A DNA stretch of 64,000 nt from positions 2,232,001-2,296,000 of the forward strand of contig CAWEDP010000002.1 in NCBI GenBank assembly GCA_963807925.1, given 5' to 3'. Source of the stretch: CAWEDP01 sp963807925. Its GTDB lineage: Bacteria > Acidobacteriota > Vicinamibacteria > Vicinamibacterales > CAVVIG01. Of the stretch, positions 43,873-51,880 are shown one piece after another (within the stretch, counting starts at the first letter, position 1; each line of letters starts with the position of its first letter). The notes under the pieces are model-generated. The model saw only the letters and a list, made by a program, of their open reading frames with translations, was not told the DNA's origin and did no database searches. The position numbers and the translations under genes were made by a program.

Positions 43873-44562
43873 TTACCGTTTCCGGCGGCGGACCGGCGGC
43901 GGCGGGGGCGGTGCCGGCCGGTACTCGATCATCACGTTGCTGATGACGGCAATCGGCCGCCCCTCGGACGCATAGGTCTGCGGCCCGCCGTCCAGCCGTT
44001 CGGACGTGACCTTCTCGCCGAGGACGCTGACCTCGCTCTCCTCTTCGGGAATCTCGATGGCGATCGGCTCGGCGCCGGTGGGCGCGACCGCCTTCACGCC
44101 GCCCGGTCCGGCGCCGCCTGCGATGCGATCCACGAGATCGCCGGCATTCCGGAATTCGTTCTGCACGACGGCCCGGCTGATCAGGTGGTTGTCCATCGTC
44201 AGCACGCCAATCGTCGCGGTGTAGCGCGTGTACGCCCGGTTGGCCTTGACCTGCTCCTCGGAATAGGTGTGCCGGTTGTGCAGCGTGAAGGTCAGCGTGA
44301 CCGGCCCCTTGTGGGGCGGCAGCCTGATCAGGATGCCCTGTTCGGGGTCGCGCTCGCTCGTGACGTCGCAGAAGGCGACCTTGGTCGCCACACCGATGCC
44401 GAGCGGCGTCGGGCACGTCATGTCGGGAACGATTTTCTGCGGAGGGGCGGGTGGCGGAGGCGGCGCCGCCTTCCTGGCCGGCCGCCGCTGCGCCGCGCCC
44501 ACCGAGGTTGCGCCGATGACGCACGCGGCGAGCACGGTCGCGAGAAGACCGGCTCTAGTCAT
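43873..44562 (-). CDS. Secreted proline-rich protein of unknown function
   Basis: A 229-residue protein from ATG 44562. A signal peptide (AGLLATVLAACVIGATSVGA) is followed by a Pro/Ala-rich linker (RKAAPPPPPAPPQKI) and a soluble domain with DMTCPTPLGIGVATK, PHKGPVTLTFTLHNRHTY and a C-terminal VMIEYRPAPPPPPPVRRRKR. The inner region is beta-rich. I do not recognise the family. It overlaps the folE stop by 8 bp, so it is translationally coupled to folE; the pairing looks positional rather than functional. Confidence 0.68.
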   Translation of the reverse strand: MTRAGLLATVLAACVIGATSVGAAQRRPARKAAPPPPPAPPQKIVPDMTCPTPLGIGVATKVAFCDVTSERDPEQGILIRLPPHKGPVTLTFTLHNRHTYSEEQVKANRAYTRYTATIGVLTMDNHLISRAVVQNEFRNAGDLVDRIAGGAGPGGVKAVAPTGAEPIAIEIPEEESEVSVLGEKVTSERLDGGPQTYASEGRPIAVISNVMIEYRPAPPPPPPVRRRKR

Positions 44563-45160
44563 CGGCCACGCAGGCGTAGTCCGAGGTGGGCTTCTCGCGC
44601 ACGCCCGCGGCACCCGAACCGAGTTTGACGAGCTCGAGAAACTCCATCCGCGTCCGCGCGTTGTCGCGAAAGGCGCCCAGCATGGCGCTGGTGACCGCGT
44701 ACGAATTCTGCTTCTCGACGCCGCGCATCGACATGCAGAGGTGCGTGGCCTCCATGACGACCGCCACGCCGACCGGCGAAATCTTCTGGAGAATCGTGTC
44801 GGCGATCTGGCCCGTGAGACGCTCCTGCACCTGCAGGCGCCTGCTGAACACGTCGACGAGACGGGGAATCTTGCTGAGCCCGATCACTTTGTTGCTGGGG
44901 ATGTACGCCACGTGGCACTTGCCGAAGAATGGCAGCAGGTGGTGCTCGCACAGGCTGTAGAAATCGATGTCGCGAACAATCACCATTTCGCTGTAGTCGA
45001 CGGTGAACAGCGCGCCGTTCAGCACCTTGTCGATGTCGGCGCGATAGCCGCTCGTCAGGAACCGGAGCGCTTTCTCGACGCGCGCCGGTGTCTTCAGCAG
45101 ACCTTCGCGGTCGGGGTCCTCGCCGAGCTCGGCGATCAGCTGGCGCACCAGATGCTGCAT
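44555..45160 (-). CDS. folE: GTP cyclohydrolase I
   Basis: A 201-residue enzyme that converts GTP to 7,8-dihydroneopterin triphosphate, the first step of tetrahydrofolate (and queuosine) synthesis. The zinc and substrate motifs are intact: SLCEHHLLPFFGKCHVAYIP, the RLQVQERLTGQIAD segment, MEATHLCMSMRGV, and FREFLELVKLGS-like end (RMEFLELVKLGS). The start is ATG 45160, 4 bp after the thiolase stop. An alternative start 15 codons upstream would overlap the thiolase and has no family support. Confidence 0.96.
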   Translation of the reverse strand: MQHLVRQLIAELGEDPDREGLLKTPARVEKALRFLTSGYRADIDKVLNGALFTVDYSEMVIVRDIDFYSLCEHHLLPFFGKCHVAYIPSNKVIGLSKIPRLVDVFSRRLQVQERLTGQIADTILQKISPVGVAVVMEATHLCMSMRGVEKQNSYAVTSAMLGAFRDNARTRMEFLELVKLGSGAAGVREKPTSDYACVADD

Positions 45161-45164
45161 CGTG

Positions 45165-46367
45165 TCATTGTAGCTGCTCCGGCGCCGCCTCGACGATCGC
45201 GGCAATCCCCTGACCGCCGCCGATGCAGGCGGCGGCGAGTCCGCGCGTCTTCCGGCGGCGGCGAAGCTCGAGAACGAGTGTCAGCAGCAGGCGGGTGCCG
45301 GTGGCCCCGAGCGGATGACCGAGCGCGATAGCGCCCCCGTTGACGTTGACGCGGGCGCGATCGAGTCCGAGCTCCCGTTCGACCGCCAGGTACTGGGCGG
45401 CGAACGCCTCGTTGATCTCGATGAGATCGACGTCGTCGAGCGACAGCCCCGCGTTGAGCAGCGCCTGCCGTGCCGCCGGCGCCGGTCCCATCCCCATGAG
45501 CGACGGCTCCACGCCGACCGTCGCCCAGCCGACGAGCTTTCCGATCGGGTGAAGCCCTCGACGATCGACCGCCTCGCGGGATGCCAGAATCAGCGCCGCG
45601 CCGCCATCGACGATGCCGCTGGCGTTGCCGGCGGTGACGGTGCCGTCGGCCTTGAACGCCGGCGGCAGCGTCGCCAGCGCCTCGAGCGTCGTGTCGGGAC
45701 GCAGGTGATCATCGGCGTCGACGGTCCGCGCCCCTTTGCTCGTCCTGAGGTCGACCGGCGCGATCTCGGCGCTGAGGCGTCCTTCGGCCCGCGCGCGCGC
45801 GGCCAGCTGCTGGCTGCGCAGCGCGAAGCAGTCCTGATCCTCGCGGCTGATGCCGTACTTCGCGGCGCAGTTCTCCGCGGTCATCGCCATCGTGCAGCCG
45901 CAGTAGGAATCGAACAGCGCCTCCCACAGCGAATCCTCGAGCGTCCCCTGACCGAGCCTGAGGCCACTCCTTAGACCGCGGATGACGTGAGGCGCCTGGC
46001 TCATGCTCTCGACGCCGCCGGTCAGCACCAGCGACGCCTCGCCCAGCTGAATCAGCTGGGCGCCGCTCATCGCCGCCTGGAGCCCGGATCCGCACAGGCG
46101 GTTGACCGTCAGCGCCGGGACGTTCACCGGCACGCCCGCCTTCAGCGCGATGTGACGCGCGCCGTACAACGCGTCGGCGCTGGTCTGCATCACGTTGCCG
46201 ACGACGGCGTGATCGATCCATTCCGGTTTCACGCCAGTCCGGTCGAACGCGGCGCGAGACGCCACGACCCCGAGGTCGATGGCCGAGACGTCCTTCAACG
46301 CACCGACGTACTCGGTCATCGGCGTTCTCGCCCCGCCGACGATGAAGACGTCGGGTTTCGTGCTCAT
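45165..46367 (-). CDS. Thiolase family protein (acetyl-CoA acyltransferase)
   Basis: A 400-residue thiolase. The nucleophile is in NRLCGSGLQAAMSGAQ (about residue 90); the C-terminal motifs are NEAFAAQYLAVE, GHPLGATGTRLLLTL and CIGGGQG. ATG 46367 gives the canonical MSTKPDVFIVGGARTPM start. It lies 37 bp downstream of the isopropylmalate-dehydrogenase-like gene and 4 bp upstream of folE. Its neighbours (an aldehyde dehydrogenase and a 2-hydroxyacid dehydrogenase of the decarboxylating type) suggest a catabolic set feeding acyl-CoA, but the substrate is undetermined. It is distinct from the thiolase at 578-1762. Confidence 0.93.
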   Translation of the reverse strand: MSTKPDVFIVGGARTPMTEYVGALKDVSAIDLGVVASRAAFDRTGVKPEWIDHAVVGNVMQTSADALYGARHIALKAGVPVNVPALTVNRLCGSGLQAAMSGAQLIQLGEASLVLTGGVESMSQAPHVIRGLRSGLRLGQGTLEDSLWEALFDSYCGCTMAMTAENCAAKYGISREDQDCFALRSQQLAARARAEGRLSAEIAPVDLRTSKGARTVDADDHLRPDTTLEALATLPPAFKADGTVTAGNASGIVDGGAALILASREAVDRRGLHPIGKLVGWATVGVEPSLMGMGPAPAARQALLNAGLSLDDVDLIEINEAFAAQYLAVERELGLDRARVNVNGGAIALGHPLGATGTRLLLTLVLELRRRRKTRGLAAACIGGGQGIAAIVEAAPEQLQ

Positions 46368-46404
46368 GGCTGTCTCCGACTCCCTGCCCCGCGCAGGCAC
46401 GATG

Positions 46405-47511
46405 TCATGTGAGCCTCCCGGACGTCGAGTCCTTCGCGGCGTCGCGACCTCGCAGTGAGGCTTGCCGTCTGATGGCGCCGGCAATGTAGTCGCCCGTTTC
46501 GCGCGTTCCCAGCGTGCCGCCGATCTCCGCCGTGCCGTTGCGCGTGACGACGGCGTCGCTGACCGCCGCCTCGATCGCGGCCGCCTCGCGCACGCACCCG
46601 GAGTACTCGAGCATCAGCGCGGCCGACAGAATCGCCCCCACCGGATTGGCGACGTTCCGCCCCGCGTACTTCGGCGCCGATCCGTGGACCGGCTCGAACA
46701 TCGACGTGCGGCCGGGGTGCAGGTTGCCGGACGCCGCCATCCCGAGCCCGCCCTGCAGCTGCGCCCCCAGATCCGTGACGATGTCGCCGAACAGGTTGTT
46801 GGTGACGATCACGTCGAACTGGGCCGGATTCTTGATCATCTGCATCGCGAGCGCGTCGATGTACAGGTGCGTCGCCGTCACGGCGGGGTACTCGGCCGCC
46901 ATCGTCCAGAACACGCGCTGCCACAGGGAATGGCCGTGGGTCATCGCGTTGCTCTTGTCCGCCATGCAGACACGGGCCAGGCGGCGGCCCGACGCGAACT
47001 CGAACGCGTGCCTGACAATCCGGTGAACGCCCTTGAACGTGTTGATTTCCTCCTGGACGGCAATCTCGTCGTCGGTGCCGGCCTTGAACCGGCCGCCGAC
47101 GTTCACGTACAGGCCTTCGGTGTTCTCGCGGAAGACGACGAAGTTCACGTCGGCCGGCGTCCGGTTCTTCAACGGACACAACCGCTCGTCCAACAGGCGG
47201 ACGGGACGATAGTTCACGTACAGATCGAGCTCGAACCGGGTGCCGAGCAGGATGTCGCGCGCGTGACGCATGTCGGGCACCCGGGGGTCACCCAGCGCGC
47301 CGATGAACACCGCGTCGAACTCGTCGCGCAGCATCGCATACGCCTGGGGCGGCAGCGTGACGCCGGTCGAGAGATAGTACTCGGCGCCGTACGGCAGCAT
47401 CTCCAGGTCGAAGGTTCCGCCGAAGACCTCTCCGGCGGCCCGAATCGCCTTGACGGCTTCCGCCGTGACGTCGATGCCGATCCCGTCGCCGGGGATGACT
47501 GCGATGCGCAT
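46405..47511 (-). CDS. Isocitrate/isopropylmalate dehydrogenase family protein
   Basis: A 368-residue NAD(P)-dependent beta-decarboxylating dehydrogenase. N-terminal IAVIPGDGIGIDVTAEAV, the substrate-loop FRENTEGLYVNVGGRF, the YIDALAMQMIKNPAQFDVIVTNNLFGDIVTD active site and MFEPVHGSAPKYAGRNVANP identify the family. The substrate (3-isopropylmalate, isocitrate, tartrate or a related 2-hydroxyacid) cannot be fixed: leuC and leuD are not adjacent, so it may not be LeuB. ATG 47511 is the family start. It lies 38 bp after the aldehyde dehydrogenase and 37 bp before the thiolase. Confidence 0.88.
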   Translation of the reverse strand: MRIAVIPGDGIGIDVTAEAVKAIRAAGEVFGGTFDLEMLPYGAEYYLSTGVTLPPQAYAMLRDEFDAVFIGALGDPRVPDMRHARDILLGTRFELDLYVNYRPVRLLDERLCPLKNRTPADVNFVVFRENTEGLYVNVGGRFKAGTDDEIAVQEEINTFKGVHRIVRHAFEFASGRRLARVCMADKSNAMTHGHSLWQRVFWTMAAEYPAVTATHLYIDALAMQMIKNPAQFDVIVTNNLFGDIVTDLGAQLQGGLGMAASGNLHPGRTSMFEPVHGSAPKYAGRNVANPVGAILSAALMLEYSGCVREAAAIEAAVSDAVVTRNGTAEIGGTLGTRETGDYIAGAIRRQASLRGRDAAKDSTSGRLT

Positions 47512-47549
47512 CGCTACCGGGCCTTTTCTGCGGCGCGCGACAATCGGGG

Positions 47550-49079
47550 TCAGTCGGCCGGGATCTCGCCCGTGTCGATCTGGGCGCGCTGCAGCCGTCC
47601 GCTGAAGTCGACGTAGACAGATTTCCATTCGGAGAACACGTCGAGGGCCGCCGTCCCCGCCTCGCGGTGCCCGTTCCCGGTGTCCTTCGTGCCACCGAAC
47701 GGCAGATGCACCTCGGCGCCGATCGTCGGGGCGTTCACGTAGAAGATGCCGGTGTAGACGTCGCGCATCGCCGTGAAGGCGCGGGTGAGGTCCCGCGTGT
47801 AGATGGACGCGGACAGGCCGTACCGCACGCCGTTGGCGATCGCAATCGCCGCGTCGAGGGAGCGGCACCGCATCACCGACACGACCGGCCCGAAGATCTC
47901 TTCCTGGGCGATGCGCATGGACGGGTGGACGTCGGCAAACACGGTCGCCTCATGGAAGAATCCGCCGCGGTGTGCCTCGTCGGCGATCGAATGGCCGCCG
48001 CAGGCCAGCCGGGCACCCTCCGCGATGCCGATCTGCACGTAATCGACCACCGTTCGACGTTGCGCCTCGCTCACCAGCGGTCCCATGTCGACGGCCGCGT
48101 CGAGCCCGTCGCCGACACGAAGCGCGCCGGCGCGCGCCACGAGCCGCTCCAGAAACTCGTCGTGCACCGCCTCGTGCACGACGAGCCGGCTCGACGCGGT
48201 GCAGCGCTGTCCCGTCGTTCCAAAGGCGCCCCAGATGCATCCGTCGACGGCGAGGTCGAGATCGGCATCGTCCATGATGACGATGACGTTCTTGCCGCCC
48301 ATTTCGAGGTGCACCTTCTTGAACGCAGGCGCCGATCTGGCCGCGACCTCACGCCCCACCGCGGTAGATCCGGTGAACGACACGACCCGCACCTCGTCGC
48401 CGGCCAGGAGCGCCTCCCCGACCTCGGCGCCGCTCCCGGTGACGAGATTGACGACGCCGGCCGGTACGCCGACTTCCTCCAGGATGGAGACGAAATTCAC
48501 CGCGGACAGCGGCGTCAGCGTGGCCGGCTTGAACACGACGGTATCCCCGCACACCAGCGCCGGAATGATCTTCCAGGACGGAATGGCCATCGGGAAATTC
48601 CAGGGCGTGATAATCGCGCAGACGCCGACCGGCTGCCGCACGGACATGGCGAACTTGTCGCGCAGTTCCGAGGGCACGGTCTGACCGTATAGTCGGCGTC
48701 CTTCCCCGCCGATGAAGTACGTCATGTCGATGGCTTCCTGCACGTCGCCACGCGTTTCGGCCAGCACCTTCCCCATCTCGCGCGTCATGTCGCGGGCCAG
48801 CGCCTCCTTGCGCTCGGCCATGAGATGGGCGGCGCGGAACAGGATTTCGGCGCGGCGGGGCGCCGGCACGAGACGCCAGCCGTCGTACGCGCGCCGGGCG
48901 GCGGCAATCGCGCGGTGGACGTCCTCGCTCGTCGACTGCTGGAAACGGCCGATAAGATCAGTGGGATCGGCGGGATTACGATTTTCGAAGAGCCGCCCGG
49001 AAACAGAGACCGTCCGGCGGCCGTCTATCAAGTTGTGGAAGACGCCTGGCGGTGGAGATTTTCCCACGAGGGCGGTCAT
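47550..49079 (-). CDS. NAD(P)-dependent aldehyde dehydrogenase
   Basis: A 509-residue aldehyde dehydrogenase from ATG 49079. The catalytic cysteine is in TTGQRCTASSRLVVHE (about residue 300) and the general-base glutamate in HLEMGGKN (about 265); NAD-binding residues lie in ITPWNFPMAIPSWKI and FTGSTAVG. The closest architectures I recall are 2,5-dioxovalerate / alpha-ketoglutarate-semialdehyde dehydrogenases, with 'GVFHNLIDG' and 'NRNPADP' at the N-terminus. It is the first gene of the minus-strand operon and follows an inverted repeat within the 225-bp divergent spacer. Confidence 0.92.
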   Translation of the reverse strand: MTALVGKSPPPGVFHNLIDGRRTVSVSGRLFENRNPADPTDLIGRFQQSTSEDVHRAIAAARRAYDGWRLVPAPRRAEILFRAAHLMAERKEALARDMTREMGKVLAETRGDVQEAIDMTYFIGGEGRRLYGQTVPSELRDKFAMSVRQPVGVCAIITPWNFPMAIPSWKIIPALVCGDTVVFKPATLTPLSAVNFVSILEEVGVPAGVVNLVTGSGAEVGEALLAGDEVRVVSFTGSTAVGREVAARSAPAFKKVHLEMGGKNVIVIMDDADLDLAVDGCIWGAFGTTGQRCTASSRLVVHEAVHDEFLERLVARAGALRVGDGLDAAVDMGPLVSEAQRRTVVDYVQIGIAEGARLACGGHSIADEAHRGGFFHEATVFADVHPSMRIAQEEIFGPVVSVMRCRSLDAAIAIANGVRYGLSASIYTRDLTRAFTAMRDVYTGIFYVNAPTIGAEVHLPFGGTKDTGNGHREAGTAALDVFSEWKSVYVDFSGRLQRAQIDTGEIPAD

Positions 49080-49108
49080 GGCGATGAGAGTGCCGTACAG
49101 TGGACTCC

Positions 49109-49163
49109 GGCCGCAACACCTGCTGAAAAGTCGTGCCCCCGCAACAAGTTGCGGTGTGCGGCC
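49109..49163. repeat. Nested inverted repeat upstream of the aldehyde dehydrogenase
   Basis: The perfect hairpin ccgcaacaagttgcgg (49139-49154, 7-bp arms, 2-nt loop) is enclosed by a larger near-perfect inverted repeat, ggccgcaaca (49109-49118) and tgtgcggcc (49155-49163). It lies 30-84 bp upstream of the aldehyde dehydrogenase ATG. It could be an operator or a structured leader; no regulator gene is adjacent. Confidence 0.45.
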
Positions 49164-49304
49164 ACGGCGCATCCCAGGGGGGGCAGTGCGGCTGTGTCAG
49201 ACGGCCGGGAAGCGTGAGATCGAGGGACAGTGCCCTTGTTTCCAAGTTGTCCTGGTGGCACGGATCCTGAATCACCGGTACGCGTCCGCAGGAGACGGAC
49301 AGGG

Positions 49305-49691
49305 ATGCTGAACGCATCGAACGCCCAAATCGTTCGTCCCGTCCGCGACGTCACGCAGCGAGTGGTGATCGTCAACGGCAGCCCGGAAGTGCTCGCGCTG
49401 CTCGAGACGGCGCTCGACGCGGGCCACTACGACGTCGTGTTCGTGGAGTCCGGCCAGCACGCGTACTCCCAGATCAAGCGGGTGCTGCCCGATCTGGTCA
49501 TTCTGTGCCTGCGCATCGAGGATACCGAGGGCTTCCAGGTATTGTCCATGCTCAAGCTGGACGACGACACGCGCGGCATCCCCGTGCTGACCTACACCAC
49601 CGAGTACGAGGGGCGCGAGGCCGACGAACAAGTGGCCGAGCCGGCGGAACCCGAAGTGTTCAGCCGCCGGCACGTCGAGCTGATGAACTGA
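49305..49691 (+). CDS. Receiver-domain protein without phosphoacceptor Asp
   Basis: A 128-residue protein from ATG 49305 with a receiver-like fold: VVIVNGSPEVLALLETALDAG at the first strand/helix, VVFVESGQHAYSQIKRVLPDLVILCLRIEDTEGFQVLSMLK in the middle and GIPVLTYTTE later. The usual acidic pair at the end of strand 1 (DD) reads NG, and the phosphoacceptor Asp after strand 3 reads Cys (Cys68, VILCLR). A canonical phosphorelay role is therefore unlikely. It directly precedes a PilZ protein; the spacing is 2 bp. Confidence 0.82.
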   Translation: MLNASNAQIVRPVRDVTQRVVIVNGSPEVLALLETALDAGHYDVVFVESGQHAYSQIKRVLPDLVILCLRIEDTEGFQVLSMLKLDDDTRGIPVLTYTTEYEGREADEQVAEPAEPEVFSRRHVELMN

Positions 49692-49693
49692 GC

Positions 49694-50068
49694 ATGTCCC
49701 CTCCGGGCGACCCGCAGGAAAGACGCCGGGCGGAGCGCTTCCCGATCGCCGACGAGCTGAGCGGCGAAGTGATGGTCCTTCAGCCGATCACCGTCCAGGA
49801 GATCAGCCGCAGCGGCGCACTCATCGAATCGGTGTTTCCCCTCCAGCTCAACTCGCTGCACCAGTTCCGTCTGGCGCTCGGCAGGCGAGCCGTCGTGGTG
49901 ACCGGGCGCGTCGCGCATTGCCGGATCAGCGACGTCGATCCGGACAACGTGGCGTATCGTTCCGGGATCGATTTCGTCGAGATCTCCGAGCCTGTCCGTG
50001 CAGCGATCGAGGTGTTCATCGCCGAGCTGATGGCAGGGCGGAAGACTACGGGAGCAGCTTCACCGTAA
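49694..50068 (+). CDS. PilZ domain protein
   Basis: A 124-residue protein with a PilZ fold, the c-di-GMP receptor domain. The N-terminal RxxxR motif is visible as ERRRAERFPI, followed by the strand/turn TVQEISRSGALIES (the variant of the D/NxSxxG motif reads SRSGALIE), then LGRRAVVVTGRVAHCRI and YRSGIDFVEIS. The c-di-GMP contact residues partly match consensus, so binding is plausible but not certain. It is co-transcribed with the receiver-like gene and overlaps the 3' end of the convergent M28 peptidase by 23 bp. Confidence 0.85.
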   Translation: MSPPGDPQERRRAERFPIADELSGEVMVLQPITVQEISRSGALIESVFPLQLNSLHQFRLALGRRAVVVTGRVAHCRISDVDPDNVAYRSGIDFVEISEPVRAAIEVFIAELMAGRKTTGAASP

Positions 50069-51404
50069 TGGGAGGCCGTGCGGGAGCGACGTACGGCGCG
50101 ACCACGCTCTCGTGTCCGTCGGCGTCGACCGAGGCGACGCCGAACACGTAATCGTCAATCAACGTGTCGGGCAGGACGATCTCGGTGGCGCGAGGAATCA
50201 GCCGGTCGTGCTGCCAATCCGACACCCAGCTGTCGCGCCAGAAGATCCGGTACGCCACGGCCCGCGCGGCCGGCTGCCAGCGCAGCTTTGCGTCGTATCC
50301 AGACGGCTCGCGGCCCATCGTGGGTCCGCGCGCGTCCACGACGACGGGCGCCGCGGGCGCCAGCGCCAATGTCGCCGCGGCCGCCGCGTTGACGCGCGCG
50401 TTCTGCGCGAGGTACTGCGGCGACACGCCGTCGAACGTGTCGCGGGGATCGTGCTGGCGCGCGAAGTTCTCCCTCGATTCCCGGAATCCGACAGCGGCGA
50501 ACCCGAGCTGGTTGTACGCCGTGTGATCCCCGCCGCGGCCGAATCGGTCGGGACGCGCCATCAGGCGCACGCGATGCGACGGCACGTACCGCGCACCCCA
50601 GCGCTGGACGAATCGCGCCAGCTCGCGCGACGGCGAGTCCTCGGGACCCTCGGAGTACACCCGCACCGACGCGCCGTCCGCAATCCCGTTTCCGCCCTTG
50701 TCGTTGCCGACGATGTCGTTGTTGAACACGGCCTCGATCGCCACGCGCTCGTCCGCCGCCTTCCGTGCGTGCAGATAGGACCCGTAGAGCCCCTGCTCTT
50801 CCCCGGCGTGCAGCATGAAGACGAGCGTCGCATCGAAGTCCAGGCCGCTCTGACTGAACAGCCGCGCCAGTTCGAGGGTCAGAGCCGTGCCGCTGCCATC
50901 ATCGTTCACGCCGGGCGCCGGCGAGTCGTCGGGCGACACGACCGGATCACCGGTCCCGCCGGCGTTGCGGCCGGACTGGCCGCCGGCGAACGCGATCGTG
51001 TCGTAGTGGCCGCTGATGTAGATGCGGCGCGCCGTCGCTCCGGGCAGCACCGCCATGACGTTGCGGATTTCGATGTCGCGCGTCACCCGGCCCTGCCGGG
51101 CGATCCGGTACGTGTCGAAGCTCACCTGCAGCCTCGGGCTGTAGCTTTTCAGCTCATCGAACAGCCACTGCCGGGCGGCGCCGACGCCCCGGCCCGGCGA
51201 ATCTGTCGACGACAACACGCTGCGCGTACCGAACGACTCGAGTCGTCGCAGCATCGCCGCCAGACGATCGGCCGAGACCGAGGCGACCAGCCGTTCGATG
51301 CGGGGATCGAGGTCGGGCGCCTCGGCGGCGCAAACGGACGCCACAAACACCATCGCCGCCAGCGCAGCCGCCAGAGGCCGGCGGACACCGATGCGATCCC
51401 TCAT
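50046..51404 (-). CDS. Secreted M28 family zinc aminopeptidase
   Basis: A 452-residue secreted di-zinc aminopeptidase. The signal peptide is AAALAAMVFVASVCAAEA. Zinc and catalytic residues are visible: YISGHYDTIAF (His, Asp), APGVNDDGSGTALTLE (bridging Asp), MLHAGEEQGLYGS (catalytic Glu and metal Glu), AVFNNDIVGND and the last histidine in GGDHTAYNQLGF. A C-terminal extension (about 355-450) is a fibronectin-III-like beta domain (RWQPAARAVAYRIFWRDS). It overlaps the downstream partner of the minus-strand pair by ATGA at 51404/51401. Confidence 0.9.
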   Translation of the reverse strand: MRDRIGVRRPLAAALAAMVFVASVCAAEAPDLDPRIERLVASVSADRLAAMLRRLESFGTRSVLSSTDSPGRGVGAARQWLFDELKSYSPRLQVSFDTYRIARQGRVTRDIEIRNVMAVLPGATARRIYISGHYDTIAFAGGQSGRNAGGTGDPVVSPDDSPAPGVNDDGSGTALTLELARLFSQSGLDFDATLVFMLHAGEEQGLYGSYLHARKAADERVAIEAVFNNDIVGNDKGGNGIADGASVRVYSEGPEDSPSRELARFVQRWGARYVPSHRVRLMARPDRFGRGGDHTAYNQLGFAAVGFRESRENFARQHDPRDTFDGVSPQYLAQNARVNAAAAATLALAPAAPVVVDARGPTMGREPSGYDAKLRWQPAARAVAYRIFWRDSWVSDWQHDRLIPRATEIVLPDTLIDDYVFGVASVDADGHESVVAPYVAPARPPITVKLLP

Positions 51405-51805
51405 CGACGGACCTTCAGGTAATCAAGATAGTCGCCGGAGTCGATCCGTTGGGCGCCACCGAGCGGCGCGTTGTAGAAATACACCCACGCGCGCTCGACC
51501 CGTCCGTCATCGAGCGTGACCGGGACTTCACGACGCACGTACAGGCTGGCATCCGGTTTCTCGGGACGGTATCCTTCGATCTCGTCCAGCGTCCGCAGCA
51601 CCGAATCGCACTGCAGCAGCCGGTGAACCTCGCCACGCACGCGGCTGTCGGTGGCGGGAATCGCCGCCGGGTAGATGCCGAGATCGAAGAGCACCGCGTC
51701 AATCCAGCCGTGGCCGACCGGCTCGATCTCCAGATCGATGCGCGTACGGCCAGGACGTTTGAAGCCGCTCATGAGGGTCCCGTAGAAGAACACGAGATCG
51801 GTCAC
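51401..51805 (-). CDS. Gamma-glutamylcyclotransferase (AIG2-like) family protein
   Basis: A 134-residue GGCT-fold protein. The family N-terminus is LVFFYGTLMSGFKRP; a probable catalytic glutamate lies in LDEIEGYRP, and VERAWVYFYN follows near the end. Members cleave gamma-glutamyl amines or cyclotransfer gamma-glutamyl groups, but the substrate is not predictable. It precedes the M28 peptidase on the same strand with a 4-bp overlap, so the two are translationally coupled. Confidence 0.86.
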   Translation of the reverse strand: MTDLVFFYGTLMSGFKRPGRTRIDLEIEPVGHGWIDAVLFDLGIYPAAIPATDSRVRGEVHRLLQCDSVLRTLDEIEGYRPEKPDASLYVRREVPVTLDDGRVERAWVYFYNAPLGGAQRIDSGDYLDYLKVRR

Positions 51806-51880
51806 GGCGGGGTGATCGTATACGAGGACGGGATCGCGGGGAAGGGACCCGGCGAGCTCCGAAGGCGCCTGTTGATCCGG

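Noticed and set aside
46405..47511. leuB for leucine biosynthesis
   Set aside because: The family fits, but leuC/leuD are not adjacent and the neighbours are catabolic, so a specific name is not justified.
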